Below, one piece after another: positions 46,989 through 55,727 of a stretch of 64,000 nucleotides of DNA (position 1 is its first letter; each line of letters opens with the position of its first letter). The notes beneath the pieces are model-generated. The model did no database searches and was not told the DNA's origin. It saw nothing but the letters and a program-made list of their open reading frames with translations. The translations under genes were made by a program, and so were the position numbers. Source of the DNA: Arthrobacter sp. 35W (GTDB taxonomy: Bacteria; Actinomycetota; Actinomycetes; Actinomycetales; Micrococcaceae); NCBI RefSeq assembly GCF_000482545.1, contig NZ_KI519454.1:806001-870000 (forward strand), read 5' to 3'.

Positions 46989-48749
46989 ATGGACATCGAA
47001 CAGCGGCCCCAGCTGGCCGGATATGCGGTGCAGCGGCGTCTGGGTGTGGGGGCCAGCGCGGTGACATGGCTGGTTGTTCCGGCCCACGGCGGGAAGCCGC
47101 TGGCGGCGAAATGTTTCCCACCGCTGCAGGTGCCCCCGATAGTGGAGACCACGGAGCCCCTGGAGCCCGGGGAATGGGAGCGCGAACTGCGCATCCTGTC
47201 CCGGTACCGGCACGAGCATCTGGTGGTGGTCCACGGTTCGGTGCCACTGGTCGGCCCCGGGGAGGGCGGCCGGGCGCTGCTGATGGATTTTGCCGCCGGG
47301 GGATCGCTGGCCCACACCGTGGCTGCCCGTGGTCCGCTCACGGCCGGGGAATGCGTCACGGTCCTGACGCCGCTGGCACAGGTGCTGGGCTACCTGCACG
47401 GCGAAGGCGTCTGGCACGGCGATGTGTCGCCGGCCAATGTGCTGTTCACTGCCGCCGGCAAGCCCCTGCTGGCGGATTTCGGCCTGGGACGGCTGCTGGG
47501 CGAGGGGGCGGCCGCCGTCCACGGCACGCCCGGCTTCGCCGCGGCCACGGATGTCCGGCTCAGTGCCGCAGCCGACATCAGGGCCATGGCCGCCGTCGGC
47601 TGGTTCGCGCTCACGGGTCAAGCCCCGGCGCCGACGGCGGACAGGCCGCCGCTGTCGCTGCTGGTGGCCGATGTCCCGCAGGAATTGGCCGCCGCGCTGG
47701 AAGCCGGCCTGGCCGAGGAACCGGGCCTGCGCCCCACGGCGCTGGAGTTTGCGCAGGCCGTCTTCCGCAGTGCGCCGGCGGAGCCCGTTGACCTGTCCCT
47801 GTCCGTGCACCCCAGCGTGCTGCCGGAACTGCTGACCCGCCGCGGGCCCGCCGCGGAGGGTCGGGGGAGGCTTTCGTTCCTGCGGCTGCCATGGCGGACG
47901 TTCTTCGAGGGGGCAGTGCGGCGGAAGCCTGCGGGCAGGACTCGCGGCGGGGTGGCGGGCCGGACGGCGCTGCTGCCACGCCGGTGGCGGCGGGTGGGCA
48001 TTGTGGCGGGCATGGGCGCCGCGGCCCCCTGGCTGGACCCCCACGCGCCCCGCACCGGTGTGCAGCTGCCGCCGGACAGGCGTGCCGGCCCGCTGGGCGG
48101 CATCATCCTCGGACACGATCCGGGTGCCGAACAGGAACGCAGGACGGTGCGGCCGGTGGTGCGGCCGGCGGTGCGCCGGGCAGTGCGCCCGGTGGCCGCG
48201 GCGGTGGTGCTGCTCGCGGTCGGAGCGGGGGTGCTGATGTGGCGGCAGGGCCTGCCGGGGGCAGGATCGGAACCTCCGTCCACGGTGGCGGTGCCCAAGG
48301 ACCCGCTGGCCGGCGTCGGACTTCCGGACTCGATCCGGCGGCAGCTGCAGGCCCGGGATCCCGAGCAGGCGTTGGCAGGACTGTCCTGGCTGCGCTCCTA
48401 CGCTCTGGGATCGGGACAGCCTGCGCTGCTGGACCTGGTCAACGCGCAGGGATCGCCCGCCATGGCCGGCGACGCCGCCGTCGTCGAGGCACTGGCCGCC
48501 GCGGGGCACACGCTGACCGGCCTGGAGACCAAGCTCACGGAGGCGGCCACGGTCCCCGGCGAGGGACCCAACGGCAGCGGCCGCACGGTGGTGGACGCCA
48601 CCACCGTGACCAGCCCCTTTGCCGAACGTGGCGCCGATGCCCAGGTGGTGTTCAACCACGTTGACGCCTCGACCCAGCGGCTGCGCTTCGTGTTGGTGCT
48701 GGAGGACGCCAGATGGCAGATCAGCGAGGTGCTTGAGCCCGTGCCTTAG
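46989..48749 (+). CDS. Membrane-bound Ser/Thr protein kinase-like protein
   Basis: 586 residues. The N-terminal half is a kinase fold: G-loop GVGASAVTW (19-27), VAIK-type Lys at K41 (AAKCF), catalytic loop WHGDVSPANVL (142-152) and DFGLG (163-167), then GTPGFAAATD. The HRD arginine is replaced (HGD), though the Asp and DFG remain, so activity is possible but may not need loop phosphorylation. A basic Arg/Pro-rich linker leads to one membrane helix (about 400-418) and an extracytoplasmic domain of about 165 residues without PASTA repeats. It is divergent from lipB, 105 bases away; no phosphatase is adjacent. Confidence 0.85.
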   Translation: MDIEQRPQLAGYAVQRRLGVGASAVTWLVVPAHGGKPLAAKCFPPLQVPPIVETTEPLEPGEWERELRILSRYRHEHLVVVHGSVPLVGPGEGGRALLMDFAAGGSLAHTVAARGPLTAGECVTVLTPLAQVLGYLHGEGVWHGDVSPANVLFTAAGKPLLADFGLGRLLGEGAAAVHGTPGFAAATDVRLSAAADIRAMAAVGWFALTGQAPAPTADRPPLSLLVADVPQELAAALEAGLAEEPGLRPTALEFAQAVFRSAPAEPVDLSLSVHPSVLPELLTRRGPAAEGRGRLSFLRLPWRTFFEGAVRRKPAGRTRGGVAGRTALLPRRWRRVGIVAGMGAAAPWLDPHAPRTGVQLPPDRRAGPLGGIILGHDPGAEQERRTVRPVVRPAVRRAVRPVAAAVVLLAVGAGVLMWRQGLPGAGSEPPSTVAVPKDPLAGVGLPDSIRRQLQARDPEQALAGLSWLRSYALGSGQPALLDLVNAQGSPAMAGDAAVVEALAAAGHTLTGLETKLTEAATVPGEGPNGSGRTVVDATTVTSPFAERGADAQVVFNHVDASTQRLRFVLVLEDARWQISEVLEPVP

Positions 48750-48783
48750 AGTGCGGTGCGCCGGAGGCTGCGTGCTGGTTGGC

Positions 48784-48789
48784 TAAGAT
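48784..48789 (+). promoter_or_regulatory. -10 element of a leaderless tricorn-protease promoter
   Basis: TAAGAT, six bases (TCCTAA), then ATG at 48796. The gap to the upstream gene is 46 bases and has no ribosome site. Confidence 0.65.
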
Positions 48790-48795
48790 TCCTAA

Positions 48796-51700
48796 ATGAC
48801 CTCTTCACAGTATTTCCGGTATCCGCACATCCATGAAGATCTGGTCACATTCGTGGCCGAGGACGATGTCTGGGTGGCCCCGCTGGCCGGAGGCCGCGCC
48901 TGGCGCGTCTCCTCGCTGCAGCAGCCGGCCCGCAATCCGCGCTTCACCCCGGATGGAACGTCGCTGGTCTGGACGGTGCAGCTGGGCGGCGCACCCGAGG
49001 TGGTCAGCGCTCCGGTGGCCGGGGGCGACATGGTGCGGCTGACCCACTGGGGCCACGCCAGCACCAAGGTGAAGGGGTTCACCCCCGCCGGCGACGTCGT
49101 CGTGACCAGCTCCCACGAGCAGGCCGAGGGCCGCCACACCTGGGCCTATGCCGTGGCTCTGGACGGCTCGCGCTCCGAGCGGCTGCCGTATGGGCCCGTC
49201 GACGCCGTCGCCCATGGCCCGGTGGTGGGTGACGAGCGTCCCGTGGTGGTTTCCTCCGTGCTGTCGCGCGAGCCGGCCTGGTGGAAGCGCTACCGCGGCG
49301 GCACCGCCGGCAAGCTGTGGATCGATGTGGACGGCGGCGGCGAATTCGTGCGCCTGGCCCCCACCCTGGATGGCAACCTCGCGGATCCCCTCTGGGTGGG
49401 CGGGCGCATCGCCTTCCTGTCCGACCACGAGGGCCATGGCAATTTGTACTCCGTGGCGCCCAACGGCGGTTCGCTCCAGCGCCACACCGACCATGAGGGC
49501 TTCTACGTCCGCCACGCCTCCACCGATGGCACCCGCGTGGTGTTCGAATCCGCGGGCCACCTCTTCGTTCTGGACTCGCTGTCCGCCGAGCCGGTCCGGC
49601 TGGACATCACGCTGGGCTCCGCTTCGGTGGCCCGCCGCGCACAGCCGCTGGATGTGGCCGCCCATCTGGGCGATGTGGTGCCCGATGAGACGGGCCGCGC
49701 CAGCGCCGTCGAGACCCATGGCACCGTCCATTGGCTGACACACCGTGACGGCCCCGCCCGCGTCCTGGAGGCCACCCCCGGCGTTCGGGCCCGCCTGGTG
49801 CGCCCGCTGGCCGGGGACCGCGCCATCTACGTCGCCGACCACGACGGCGTCGAAGCCCTCTACATCAAGGATCTGGCGGCGCCCGGCGAGGATGCCGCGG
49901 CCGCCGCACCCACCGCGGCCCGAGCCGCTGCCGCCCCGGCCAAGGACGACGACGGCGAGGCAGCGGCGCTTCCGCGCCCCGTCTCCGCCGCCGCCGTCAA
50001 TGCCACGGTGCCCGCCCCCGTGGTGGCGAACGCCGCCGCACAGGCCGGTGCTGCACCGGCCGGAACTGTGCAGGCCGCCCCGGCAGGAGCCAAGGCCGGG
50101 GTTGGTGCCCAGCCCGGCGGTGCCGGCAACGCCGCACCCAACGGTGCCTCGGATGGTGCCGGTGCCGCCTCCGGTGCCCCCGCGCAGCGTGGCAGCCGCC
50201 GCATCGAGTTCGGCGAGCCGACGCGCGTCTGCGAGCTGGTCCCCAGCCCGGACGGCCTGTTCGCCGCCATCGGCACGGAGTTCGGCCAGGTGCTGCTGCT
50301 GGACATCGCCGCAGGAACGCTGCGCGAGGTGGCCCGGACCGGCGTCGATGCCGTCGCCGAGCTCGTCTTCAGCCCGGATTCGCGCTGGCTGCTGTGGGCC
50401 GAGCCCGTCACCAGCGAGGACGGCCGCTCCAAGCTGCGGATGGCGCCCGTGCCGGAGAAGGGGGCCGTCATTGATCTGACGGATGGCCGCTTCCGCGACT
50501 TCTGCCCCGATTTCACCCCGGACGGCCGCTTCGTCGCCTTCCTGTCCCACCGCAGCTTCGACCCGGTCTACGACACGCATTCCTTCGACCTGAGCTTCCC
50601 GCAGTCCACAAAACCCTTCCTGATCGCCCTGGGTGCGCTCACGCCGTCGCCCTTTGGACCGTCGGTGGCGGGCCGGGCGGCTGGCACGGAGGCGGCGTCC
50701 ACGGTGCCTGCCACCGCCGTCGAGGTGGACGCCGAGGGCATTGCCGGCCGCATCATTGCCGTGCCCGTTCCGCAGGGCGCCTACCGGGCGCTGCGGGCCG
50801 TTGAGGGTGCCCTGCTGTGGATGGAGGACGGCGCCGAGGGCGTCATGGGTGATGGCCGGGCCTCCACCGCCGCCGCGCCGGCAGCCAGCCGCCTGGTGCG
50901 TTTCGAGTTTGCGGGCGCCAAGACCACGGTGTTGGTCGAGCAGCTGGATTCCTACCGGGTGTCCGGGGACCGCAAGCGCCTCGTCTCCATCCGCCAGGGC
51001 AAGGTGAGGGCCGTTCCCACCGCCGCCGCGGCCGAGGCGGACTCCGCGGACAGTGTGGAGGTGGATCTGGAGCGCATCCGCGTGCAGCTGGACCCGGTCA
51101 AGGTCTGGGGCCAGGCCTTCGAGGAGGCCTGGCGCCTGCAGCGCGACTTCTACTGGACGGCCGACATGGCCGGGACGGATTGGCAGGAGGTCTACGACCG
51201 CTACCGCCCCCTGGTGGAGCGTCTGGGCAGCCATGACGATCTGGTGGATCTGCTGTGGGAGGTCCACGGTGAACTGGGCACCTCGCACGCCTACGTCTCC
51301 CCGCGTCCGGCCGGCAGCGGTGCAGGCCAGGGCCGCCTCGGCGCGGACCTGCAGCGCACCGCGGGCGGCGCCGTCGTCACACGCATCCTGCCCGGCGAGT
51401 CGAGCGACCCGCAGGCCGTCTCACCCCTGCAGGCAGCGGGCGTGGGGCTGAAGGCAGGGGATGAGATCCTCGAAGTCAACGGCATGGACGTGGCCGGGGC
51501 GGGCATTGACGCCCTGCTGGCAGGCACCGCCGGCAAGGTGGTGGAGCTGGCCGTCCGCACGCCCGCGTCCGGCGGCGGCGCCGCCGTCGTGCGCCGCGTG
51601 GCAGTGGTTCCACTGGCGGACGAGGCCCGGCTGCGCTACCAGGACTGGGTTGCCGCCAACCGGGCCATCGTGCGCCAGGCCTCGGGCGGCAGCTTCGGCT

Positions 51701-52326
51701 ACCTGCACATCCCGGACATGCAGGCCCACGGCTGGGCCCAGCTGCACCGGGACCTCGACACGGAGACTGCCGCCGACGGACTGGTGGTGGATGTGCGCCG
51801 CAACCGCGGTGGACACACCTCGCAGCTGGTGGCCGAGCGGCTGGCCCGCCGGATGGATGCCTGGGGGCTGGCCCGCGGGCAGACTCCCCAGATCTACCCG
51901 GCGCAGGCCCCGCGCGGGCCGGTGGTGGTCTTGACCGATGAATTTGCCGGCTCCGACGGCGACATCATCACCCAGGTGGCCAAGCTGCGTGGCATTGGGC
52001 CGGTGGTCGGCATGCGCACCTGGGGCGGCGTAGTCGGCATCGACGGCAAGTTCACCCTGGCCGACGGCACGGGCGTCACCCAGCCGCGCTACGCCTTCTG
52101 GTTCCGCGGGGGAAATGGCTTCAATGTGGAGAACTACGGCGTTGATCCGGACATCGAGGTGCCGTACCCTCCGCATGACTACATGAATGGCAACGACCCC
52201 CAGCTCGAGTCCGCCGTGGGCGTGCTCAAGGAGATGCTCAAGGAAATCCCCACCGAGCGTCCGCCGGAGCTGGTGGGCTACCGGAAGCTCAAGCCCGCCA
52301 AGCTCGGCCCGCGGCCCAAGGCGTAG
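48796..52326 (+). CDS. Tricorn-like protease (S41 family) with alanine-rich insertion
   Basis: 1176 residues in tricorn order: two beta-propeller regions (about 1-360 and 470-740), C1 helical domain, PDZ domain (about 850-935) and C2 catalytic domain. Catalytic residues align with Thermoplasma tricorn: S830-H831 in GTSHAYV, nucleophile S1053 in FAGSDGDIITQ, and Glu in NVENYGVDPDIE. Tricorn trims peptides released by the proteasome. Residues about 364-468, between propellers, form an Ala/Pro/Gly-rich insertion of roughly 100 residues, probably disordered. The mRNA appears leaderless. A strong terminator follows. Confidence 0.93.
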   Translation: MTSSQYFRYPHIHEDLVTFVAEDDVWVAPLAGGRAWRVSSLQQPARNPRFTPDGTSLVWTVQLGGAPEVVSAPVAGGDMVRLTHWGHASTKVKGFTPAGDVVVTSSHEQAEGRHTWAYAVALDGSRSERLPYGPVDAVAHGPVVGDERPVVVSSVLSREPAWWKRYRGGTAGKLWIDVDGGGEFVRLAPTLDGNLADPLWVGGRIAFLSDHEGHGNLYSVAPNGGSLQRHTDHEGFYVRHASTDGTRVVFESAGHLFVLDSLSAEPVRLDITLGSASVARRAQPLDVAAHLGDVVPDETGRASAVETHGTVHWLTHRDGPARVLEATPGVRARLVRPLAGDRAIYVADHDGVEALYIKDLAAPGEDAAAAAPTAARAAAAPAKDDDGEAAALPRPVSAAAVNATVPAPVVANAAAQAGAAPAGTVQAAPAGAKAGVGAQPGGAGNAAPNGASDGAGAASGAPAQRGSRRIEFGEPTRVCELVPSPDGLFAAIGTEFGQVLLLDIAAGTLREVARTGVDAVAELVFSPDSRWLLWAEPVTSEDGRSKLRMAPVPEKGAVIDLTDGRFRDFCPDFTPDGRFVAFLSHRSFDPVYDTHSFDLSFPQSTKPFLIALGALTPSPFGPSVAGRAAGTEAASTVPATAVEVDAEGIAGRIIAVPVPQGAYRALRAVEGALLWMEDGAEGVMGDGRASTAAAPAASRLVRFEFAGAKTTVLVEQLDSYRVSGDRKRLVSIRQGKVRAVPTAAAAEADSADSVEVDLERIRVQLDPVKVWGQAFEEAWRLQRDFYWTADMAGTDWQEVYDRYRPLVERLGSHDDLVDLLWEVHGELGTSHAYVSPRPAGSGAGQGRLGADLQRTAGGAVVTRILPGESSDPQAVSPLQAAGVGLKAGDEILEVNGMDVAGAGIDALLAGTAGKVVELAVRTPASGGGAAVVRRVAVVPLADEARLRYQDWVAANRAIVRQASGGSFGYLHIPDMQAHGWAQLHRDLDTETAADGLVVDVRRNRGGHTSQLVAERLARRMDAWGLARGQTPQIYPAQAPRGPVVVLTDEFAGSDGDIITQVAKLRGIGPVVGMRTWGGVVGIDGKFTLADGTGVTQPRYAFWFRGGNGFNVENYGVDPDIEVPYPPHDYMNGNDPQLESAVGVLKEMLKEIPTERPPELVGYRKLKPAKLGPRPKA

Positions 52327-52338
52327 CCCCAGAACGCA

Positions 52339-52382
52339 GGAAGGCCCTGCCGCCGGAATCCGGTGGCAGGGCCTTCCCTTTT
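52339..52382 (+). terminator. Strong intrinsic terminator after the tricorn gene
   Basis: 18-bp stem with one wobble (arms 52339-52356 and 52360-52377, loop AAT), then CTTTT to 52382. A second weaker repeat (CCCCCAAGCC with GGCTGGGG near 52450-52475) may serve the converging osmC gene; the rest of this 162-base gap shows nothing else. Confidence 0.9.
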
Positions 52383-52488
52383 GTCCGGCATGCCGCCATT
52401 GGCAGGAAGGACAGTCAAGCTCGTGGGTGGGCCCACAGGTGCAAGGGCCCCCAAGCCGAGCGAAGCGAGGCTGGGGAGCACTTGGGGA

Positions 52489-52917
52489 CTACGCCTGCAG
52501 CGTGGCTTCCAGGGTGATCGGGATGGCAGCCAGTGCGCCGGAAACCGGGCAGCCGGTCTTGGCTTCGCCGGCGATGCGGTCGAAGTCTTCCTGGCCCAGG
52601 CCGGGAACGCGTGCCGTCATGGTCAGGTGGCTGCCGGTGATGCCGGTGCCGGGCTGGAAGGTGACTGCCGCCGTCGTGTGGACCTCTTCGGCGGTGAAGC
52701 CGGCCTCGGCGAGCATGTTGGAGAAGGCCATGGAGTAGCAGGAGGAGTGAGCTGCAGCGATCAGTTCCTCGGGGCTGGTCTTGCCGTTGGCCTGCTCGGC
52801 GCGGGCCTTCCAGGTGACGTCGTAGGTGCCCAGTCCGGAGCTGTCCAGGGTGACCTGTCCGGCGCCTTCGATGAGGGTGCCGTTCCAGACGGTGTGTGCT
52901 GTGCGTGTGGTAGCCAA
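52489..52917 (-). CDS. osmC: OsmC family peroxiredoxin
   Basis: Thiol peroxidase that reduces organic hydroperoxides. The start is set at the TTG at 52917, which has AAGGAG at 52924-52929 and gives ATTRTAHTVWNGTL, the normal OsmC beginning and a 142-residue protein; an upstream in-frame start would add 29 non-matching residues. The two redox cysteines are C60 (AAAHSSCYSMAFS) and C123 (KTGCPVSGAL). It is divergent from the VOC gene with 87 bases between. Oxidative or osmotic induction is likely by family. Confidence 0.93.
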   Translation of the reverse strand: MATTRTAHTVWNGTLIEGAGQVTLDSSGLGTYDVTWKARAEQANGKTSPEELIAAAHSSCYSMAFSNMLAEAGFTAEEVHTTAAVTFQPGTGITGSHLTMTARVPGLGQEDFDRIAGEAKTGCPVSGALAAIPITLEATLQA

Positions 52918-53004
52918 GGGGAACTCCTTGTGTAGATGGTTGATGCGCCTCCAGCCTATGCTCTCCGGCGCAATCCGCGCAGCCGGTCCGCTAGGCTTTC
53001 GCAC

Positions 53005-53352
53005 ATGCCCATGCTGTCATCTATCATGATCAATTCGGCCAACGCCAAGGCACTTGCCGCGTTCTGGTCCAGCTACCTTGAAACCGGCATTGAAGCCGAA
53101 CACGAGGAGTTCACCTGGCTCGGCCGCCGTGCGGGGGAGACCCGCCTGGCATTCCAGCAGGTGGACAACCCCACCGAAGGCCGCCGTCGTCTGCATTTGG
53201 ATTTCGGCTCCCACGACGTCGAAGCGGACATCGCCCGCGCCGTCGCCCTCGGTGCCACCGCGGTGGAGGACCACGCCATTGACGACTTCCACTGGCATGT
53301 CCTGGCCGACCCGGATGGCAATGAATTCTGCATCGGCCCCGTCGAGGACTAA
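53005..53352 (+). CDS. VOC (glyoxalase-fold) family protein
   Basis: 115 residues from the ATG at 53005; TAGGCT (52992-52997) lies seven bases upstream, so the mRNA may be leaderless. The fold is one vicinal-oxygen-chelate module pair: MINSANAKALAAFWSSYL, RLHLDFGSHDVEADIARAVALGAT (split), and the C-terminal HVLADPDGNEFCIG with the usual metal Glu. It resembles the glyoxalase-like domain 6 group. The substrate is unknown. It ends eight bases before a 62-bp palindrome. Confidence 0.9.
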   Translation: MPMLSSIMINSANAKALAAFWSSYLETGIEAEHEEFTWLGRRAGETRLAFQQVDNPTEGRRRLHLDFGSHDVEADIARAVALGATAVEDHAIDDFHWHVLADPDGNEFCIGPVED

Positions 53353-53359
53353 ACGCAAA

Positions 53360-53421
53360 CATCTGTGCAACAGTAAACGTCCCCATGGCGCGCCATGGGG
53401 ACGTTTACTGTTGCACAGATG
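53360..53421. repeat. 62-bp perfect palindrome between convergent genes
   Basis: Every base from 53360 to 53421 pairs with its partner: 31-bp arms, no spacer, centre GGCGCGCC at 53387-53394. The left arm begins CATCTGTGCAACAG and runs through AAACGTCCCCATGGCG. It lies between the VOC stop (53352) and the small membrane gene's stop (53428), so it is probably a bidirectional terminator, but is longer and more exact than needed for that role. It may belong to a repeated palindromic family. Confidence 0.85.
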
Positions 53422-53427
53422 GAGCTC

Positions 53428-53778
53428 TTAGTGCCAGAGGGTGGCGACGGCGATGTTGATCAGCGCCATGCCGCCGACGGCGTGGGCGAGGCCGGTGGAG
53501 ACCTCGGCGCCGGACTTGGCCTTGCGGTAGCCGATGATGGCCGGAACCAGGACGGCGATGGCAATGACAGCCTTGACGCCGATCTTGGCGTGGTTGACGG
53601 GGCCGTCGCCCATCTCGGCCAGGCCGACCAGCAGCAGTCCGGTGACCAGCTGGGCAATGGCACCCCAGAGCTGGATCGGAAGAACGGTGGGCTTCTTGAA
53701 CGTGGCGAACCAGCCGCCAACGATCGCAGCTGCACCAAGGATGTGCAGGAAGATCAGAATGTATTTCAGAATGTCCAT
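53428..53778 (-). CDS. Small four-helix membrane protein of unknown function
   Basis: 116 residues with four hydrophobic helices: ILKYILIFLHILGAAAIVGGW, PIQLWGAIAQLVTGLLLVGL, a third near 68-88 (VKAVIAIAVLVPAIIGY) and a fourth at the end (GLAHAVGGMALINIAVATLW). A His in the first helix and another near AKIG resemble small heme or copper-associated membrane proteins, but I cannot assign a family. The ATG at 53778 is six bases after a -10, so the mRNA is leaderless, and an inverted repeat overlaps the promoter. Confidence 0.85.
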   Translation of the reverse strand: MDILKYILIFLHILGAAAIVGGWFATFKKPTVLPIQLWGAIAQLVTGLLLVGLAEMGDGPVNHAKIGVKAVIAIAVLVPAIIGYRKAKSGAEVSTGLAHAVGGMALINIAVATLWH

Positions 53779-53784
53779 GATCCC

Positions 53785-53808
53785 AGCTTAGCGACTATCT
53801 GTCGCTAA
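53785..53808 (-). promoter_or_regulatory. Leaderless promoter with overlapping operator-like repeat
   Basis: On the minus strand TAAGCT (53790-53785) lies six bases before the ATG at 53778. A perfect inverted repeat, TTAGCGAC (53788-53795) with GTCGCTAA (53801-53808), five-base centre, overlaps the -10 and the spacer. A repressor bound there would block the promoter. Confidence 0.55.
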
Positions 53809-53856
53809 AACGCGTAAGGGTTGCCTTCCCCGAGGGGAAGGCAACCCTTACGCGTT
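53809..53856 (-). terminator. Intrinsic terminator of sucB
   Basis: Perfect 23-bp stem: arms 53809-53831 and 53834-53856 with only GA at the centre, so the two innermost pairs open as the loop. On the minus strand it follows the sucB stop by 14 bases and is followed by TTTTAGCG. Ends the sucB transcript. Confidence 0.9.
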
Positions 53857-53870
53857 GTGGACAGGTGCCG

Positions 53871-55604
53871 CTACAGGCCCAGGTCGGACTCGAAGGCGCC
53901 TTCCTCAAGGCGGGCCTTGAGGGTCTGCATGAAGCGGCCGGCATCCGCGCCGTCCACCAGACGGTGGTCGTACGTCAGGCAGAGGTACATCATGTGGCGG
54001 ATGGCAATGGTGTCATCGCCATCGGCGTTGGTCACCACGACGGCGCGCTTGACGATCGCACCGGTGCCCAGGATGGCGACCTGCGGCTGGTTGATGATCG
54101 GGGTGTCGAACAGGGCGCCAACGGAGCCGATGTTCGTGATCGAGAACGTGCCACCGGACAGCTCGTCCGGACCGATCTTGCCGCTGCGGGTGCGCGAGGC
54201 AACATCGGCGATCTTGCCGGCCAGGCCGGCCAGGTTCAGGGCACCGGCGTCGGAGATGACGGGGACCAGCAGGCCCTTGTCGGTGTCAACCGCAACGGCG
54301 AGGTGCTCGGCGTTGTGGTAGGTGATCTCCTGGGTGTCCTCGTTGTACTCCGCGTTCAGCTTCGGGTGCACCTTCAGGGCCTCGGCGACAGCCTTGGCGA
54401 TGAAGGGCAGGAAGGTGAGCTTGGTGCCGTTGACAGCCTGGAAGGAGCCCTTGGCCGAGTTGCGCAGCTTGGCGATGCGCGTCATGTCGACCTCGTGCAC
54501 CTGCGTGAGCTGGGTGGAGACGTCCAGGGATTCGCGCATGCGGCGGGCAATGACCTGGCGGATGCGCGGAGCCTTGGCGACGGTGCCGCGCAGGCTGGAG
54601 GGTGCGGCGGCGGCAGCAGCCGGCTTGGCCGGTGCTGCAGCAGCAGCCGGCGCGGGTGCAGCTGCGGCCGTGGCGGCCTCGGCTGCGGCGATGACATCCT
54701 GCTTGCGGATGCGTCCGCCGACGCCGGAGCCGGCGACGGTGGCGATGTCCACGCCGTGCTGGTTGGCCAGCTTGCGGACCAGCGGAGTCACGTAGCTGGA
54801 CTCGGCAGCGGGGGCAGCCGGAGCGGCAGCCGGTGCCGGGGCGGCCGGAGCGGCAACCGGAGCAGGCGCAGCAACGGGAGCAGGCGCAGCAACGGGAGCG
54901 GGTGCAGCGGCCGGAGCGGGTGCAGCGGCAACCGGTGCGGCAACCGGGGCGGGGGCGGCGGGAGCTGCTGCAGCAGGAGCTGCGGCTGCGCCGGCGGCAC
55001 CGATGACGGCCAGCACGGAGCCAACCTCAGCGGTGTCGTCCTCGTTGACGCGGATTTCCAGCAGGGTGCCGGCCACGGGGGAGGGGATCTCGGTGTCGAC
55101 CTTGTCGGTGGAGACCTCCAGCAGGGGCTCGTCCACCTCCACGGCGTCGCCGACGGCCTTGAGCCAGCGGGTGACGGTGCCCTCGGTCACGGACTCGCCC
55201 AGTGCGGGCAGCGTGACCTCATGGGTCTCGCCACCGGCGGCCGGAGCGGCAGCGGGCGTCTCAACGGGTGCGGGGGTCTCGACAGGCGCGGCCACCGGTG
55301 CGGGCTCGGCCACCGGGGCCGGAGCGGCCTCGGCTGCAGGGGCGGCCGGGGCGGGCGCAGCGCCGTCGCCGGTTCCAATGCGGACCAAGGGAGCGCCAAC
55401 CTCGGCGGTCTCGTCCTCGGCCACGAGGATTTCCTCGATGATGCCGGCAATGGGAGAGGGGATCTCGGTGTCGACCTTGTCGGTGGAAACCTCCAGCAGG
55501 GGCTCGTCAACTTCGACGCGGTCGCCTACCTGCTTCAGCCACCGGGTCACGGTACCTTCGGTGACGCTTTCGCCCAGGGCGGGCAAGTTCACGGATTCAG
55601 ACAT
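53871..55604 (-). CDS. sucB: 2-oxo acid dehydrogenase E2 (dihydrolipoamide acyltransferase), two lipoyl domains
   Basis: Core enzyme that takes acyl groups from E1 on a swinging lipoyl arm and passes them to CoA. The 577 residues hold two lipoyl domains with attachment lysines K43 and K168 (both in [14 protein letters not shown]), Ala/Pro linkers, an E3/E1-binding domain ([26 protein letters not shown], about 290-325) and a catalytic domain ending with DHRLVDG (545-551; H546 and D550 catalytic). In actinobacteria this E2 often serves both pyruvate and 2-oxoglutarate dehydrogenases, so the substrate is not settled. It shares the strand with lpd upstream. Confidence 0.93.
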   Translation of the reverse strand: MSESVNLPALGESVTEGTVTRWLKQVGDRVEVDEPLLEVSTDKVDTEIPSPIAGIIEEILVAEDETAEVGAPLVRIGTGDGAAPAPAAPAAEAAPAPVAEPAPVAAPVETPAPVETPAAAPAAGGETHEVTLPALGESVTEGTVTRWLKAVGDAVEVDEPLLEVSTDKVDTEIPSPVAGTLLEIRVNEDDTAEVGSVLAVIGAAGAAAAPAAAAPAAPAPVAAPVAAAPAPAAAPAPVAAPAPVAAPAPVAAPAAPAPAAAPAAPAAESSYVTPLVRKLANQHGVDIATVAGSGVGGRIRKQDVIAAAEAATAAAAPAPAAAAAPAKPAAAAAAPSSLRGTVAKAPRIRQVIARRMRESLDVSTQLTQVHEVDMTRIAKLRNSAKGSFQAVNGTKLTFLPFIAKAVAEALKVHPKLNAEYNEDTQEITYHNAEHLAVAVDTDKGLLVPVISDAGALNLAGLAGKIADVASRTRSGKIGPDELSGGTFSITNIGSVGALFDTPIINQPQVAILGTGAIVKRAVVVTNADGDDTIAIRHMMYLCLTYDHRLVDGADAGRFMQTLKARLEEGAFESDLGL

Positions 55605-55678
55605 TTCGTCCCCGTTCTCCTTTTATAAGCAATGCGCATGCCAAGCATGCAATCTAATGATTCAAAGTTGTTTCTGAG

Positions 55679-55715
55679 CTTAGTGCACCCGGTGGCTGCC
55701 ACCGGGTGCACTAAG
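55679..55715 (-). terminator. Hairpin between lpd and sucB
   Basis: Perfect 16-bp stem (55679-55694 with 55700-55715; CTTAGTGCACCCGGTG arm), loop GCTGC, 12 bases after the lpd stop on the minus strand. No T-run follows on that strand. It would reduce read-through from lpd into sucB. Confidence 0.7.
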
Positions 55716-55727
55716 GGTTGTTCTTTA

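Noticed and set aside
46884-48659. Minus-strand extension that would make LipB 831 residues long
   Set aside because: The extension is antisense to the kinase-like gene and has no domain; LipB is complete from 46883.
48805-51288. Minus-strand open frame of 827 codons opposite the tricorn gene
   Set aside because: High-GC shadow; the plus strand encodes a full tricorn protease with all catalytic residues.
53395-53808. Plus-strand open frame of 137 codons starting inside the 62-bp palindrome
   Set aside because: It shares its first residues with a minus-strand frame only because of the palindrome and is antisense to a convincing membrane-protein gene.
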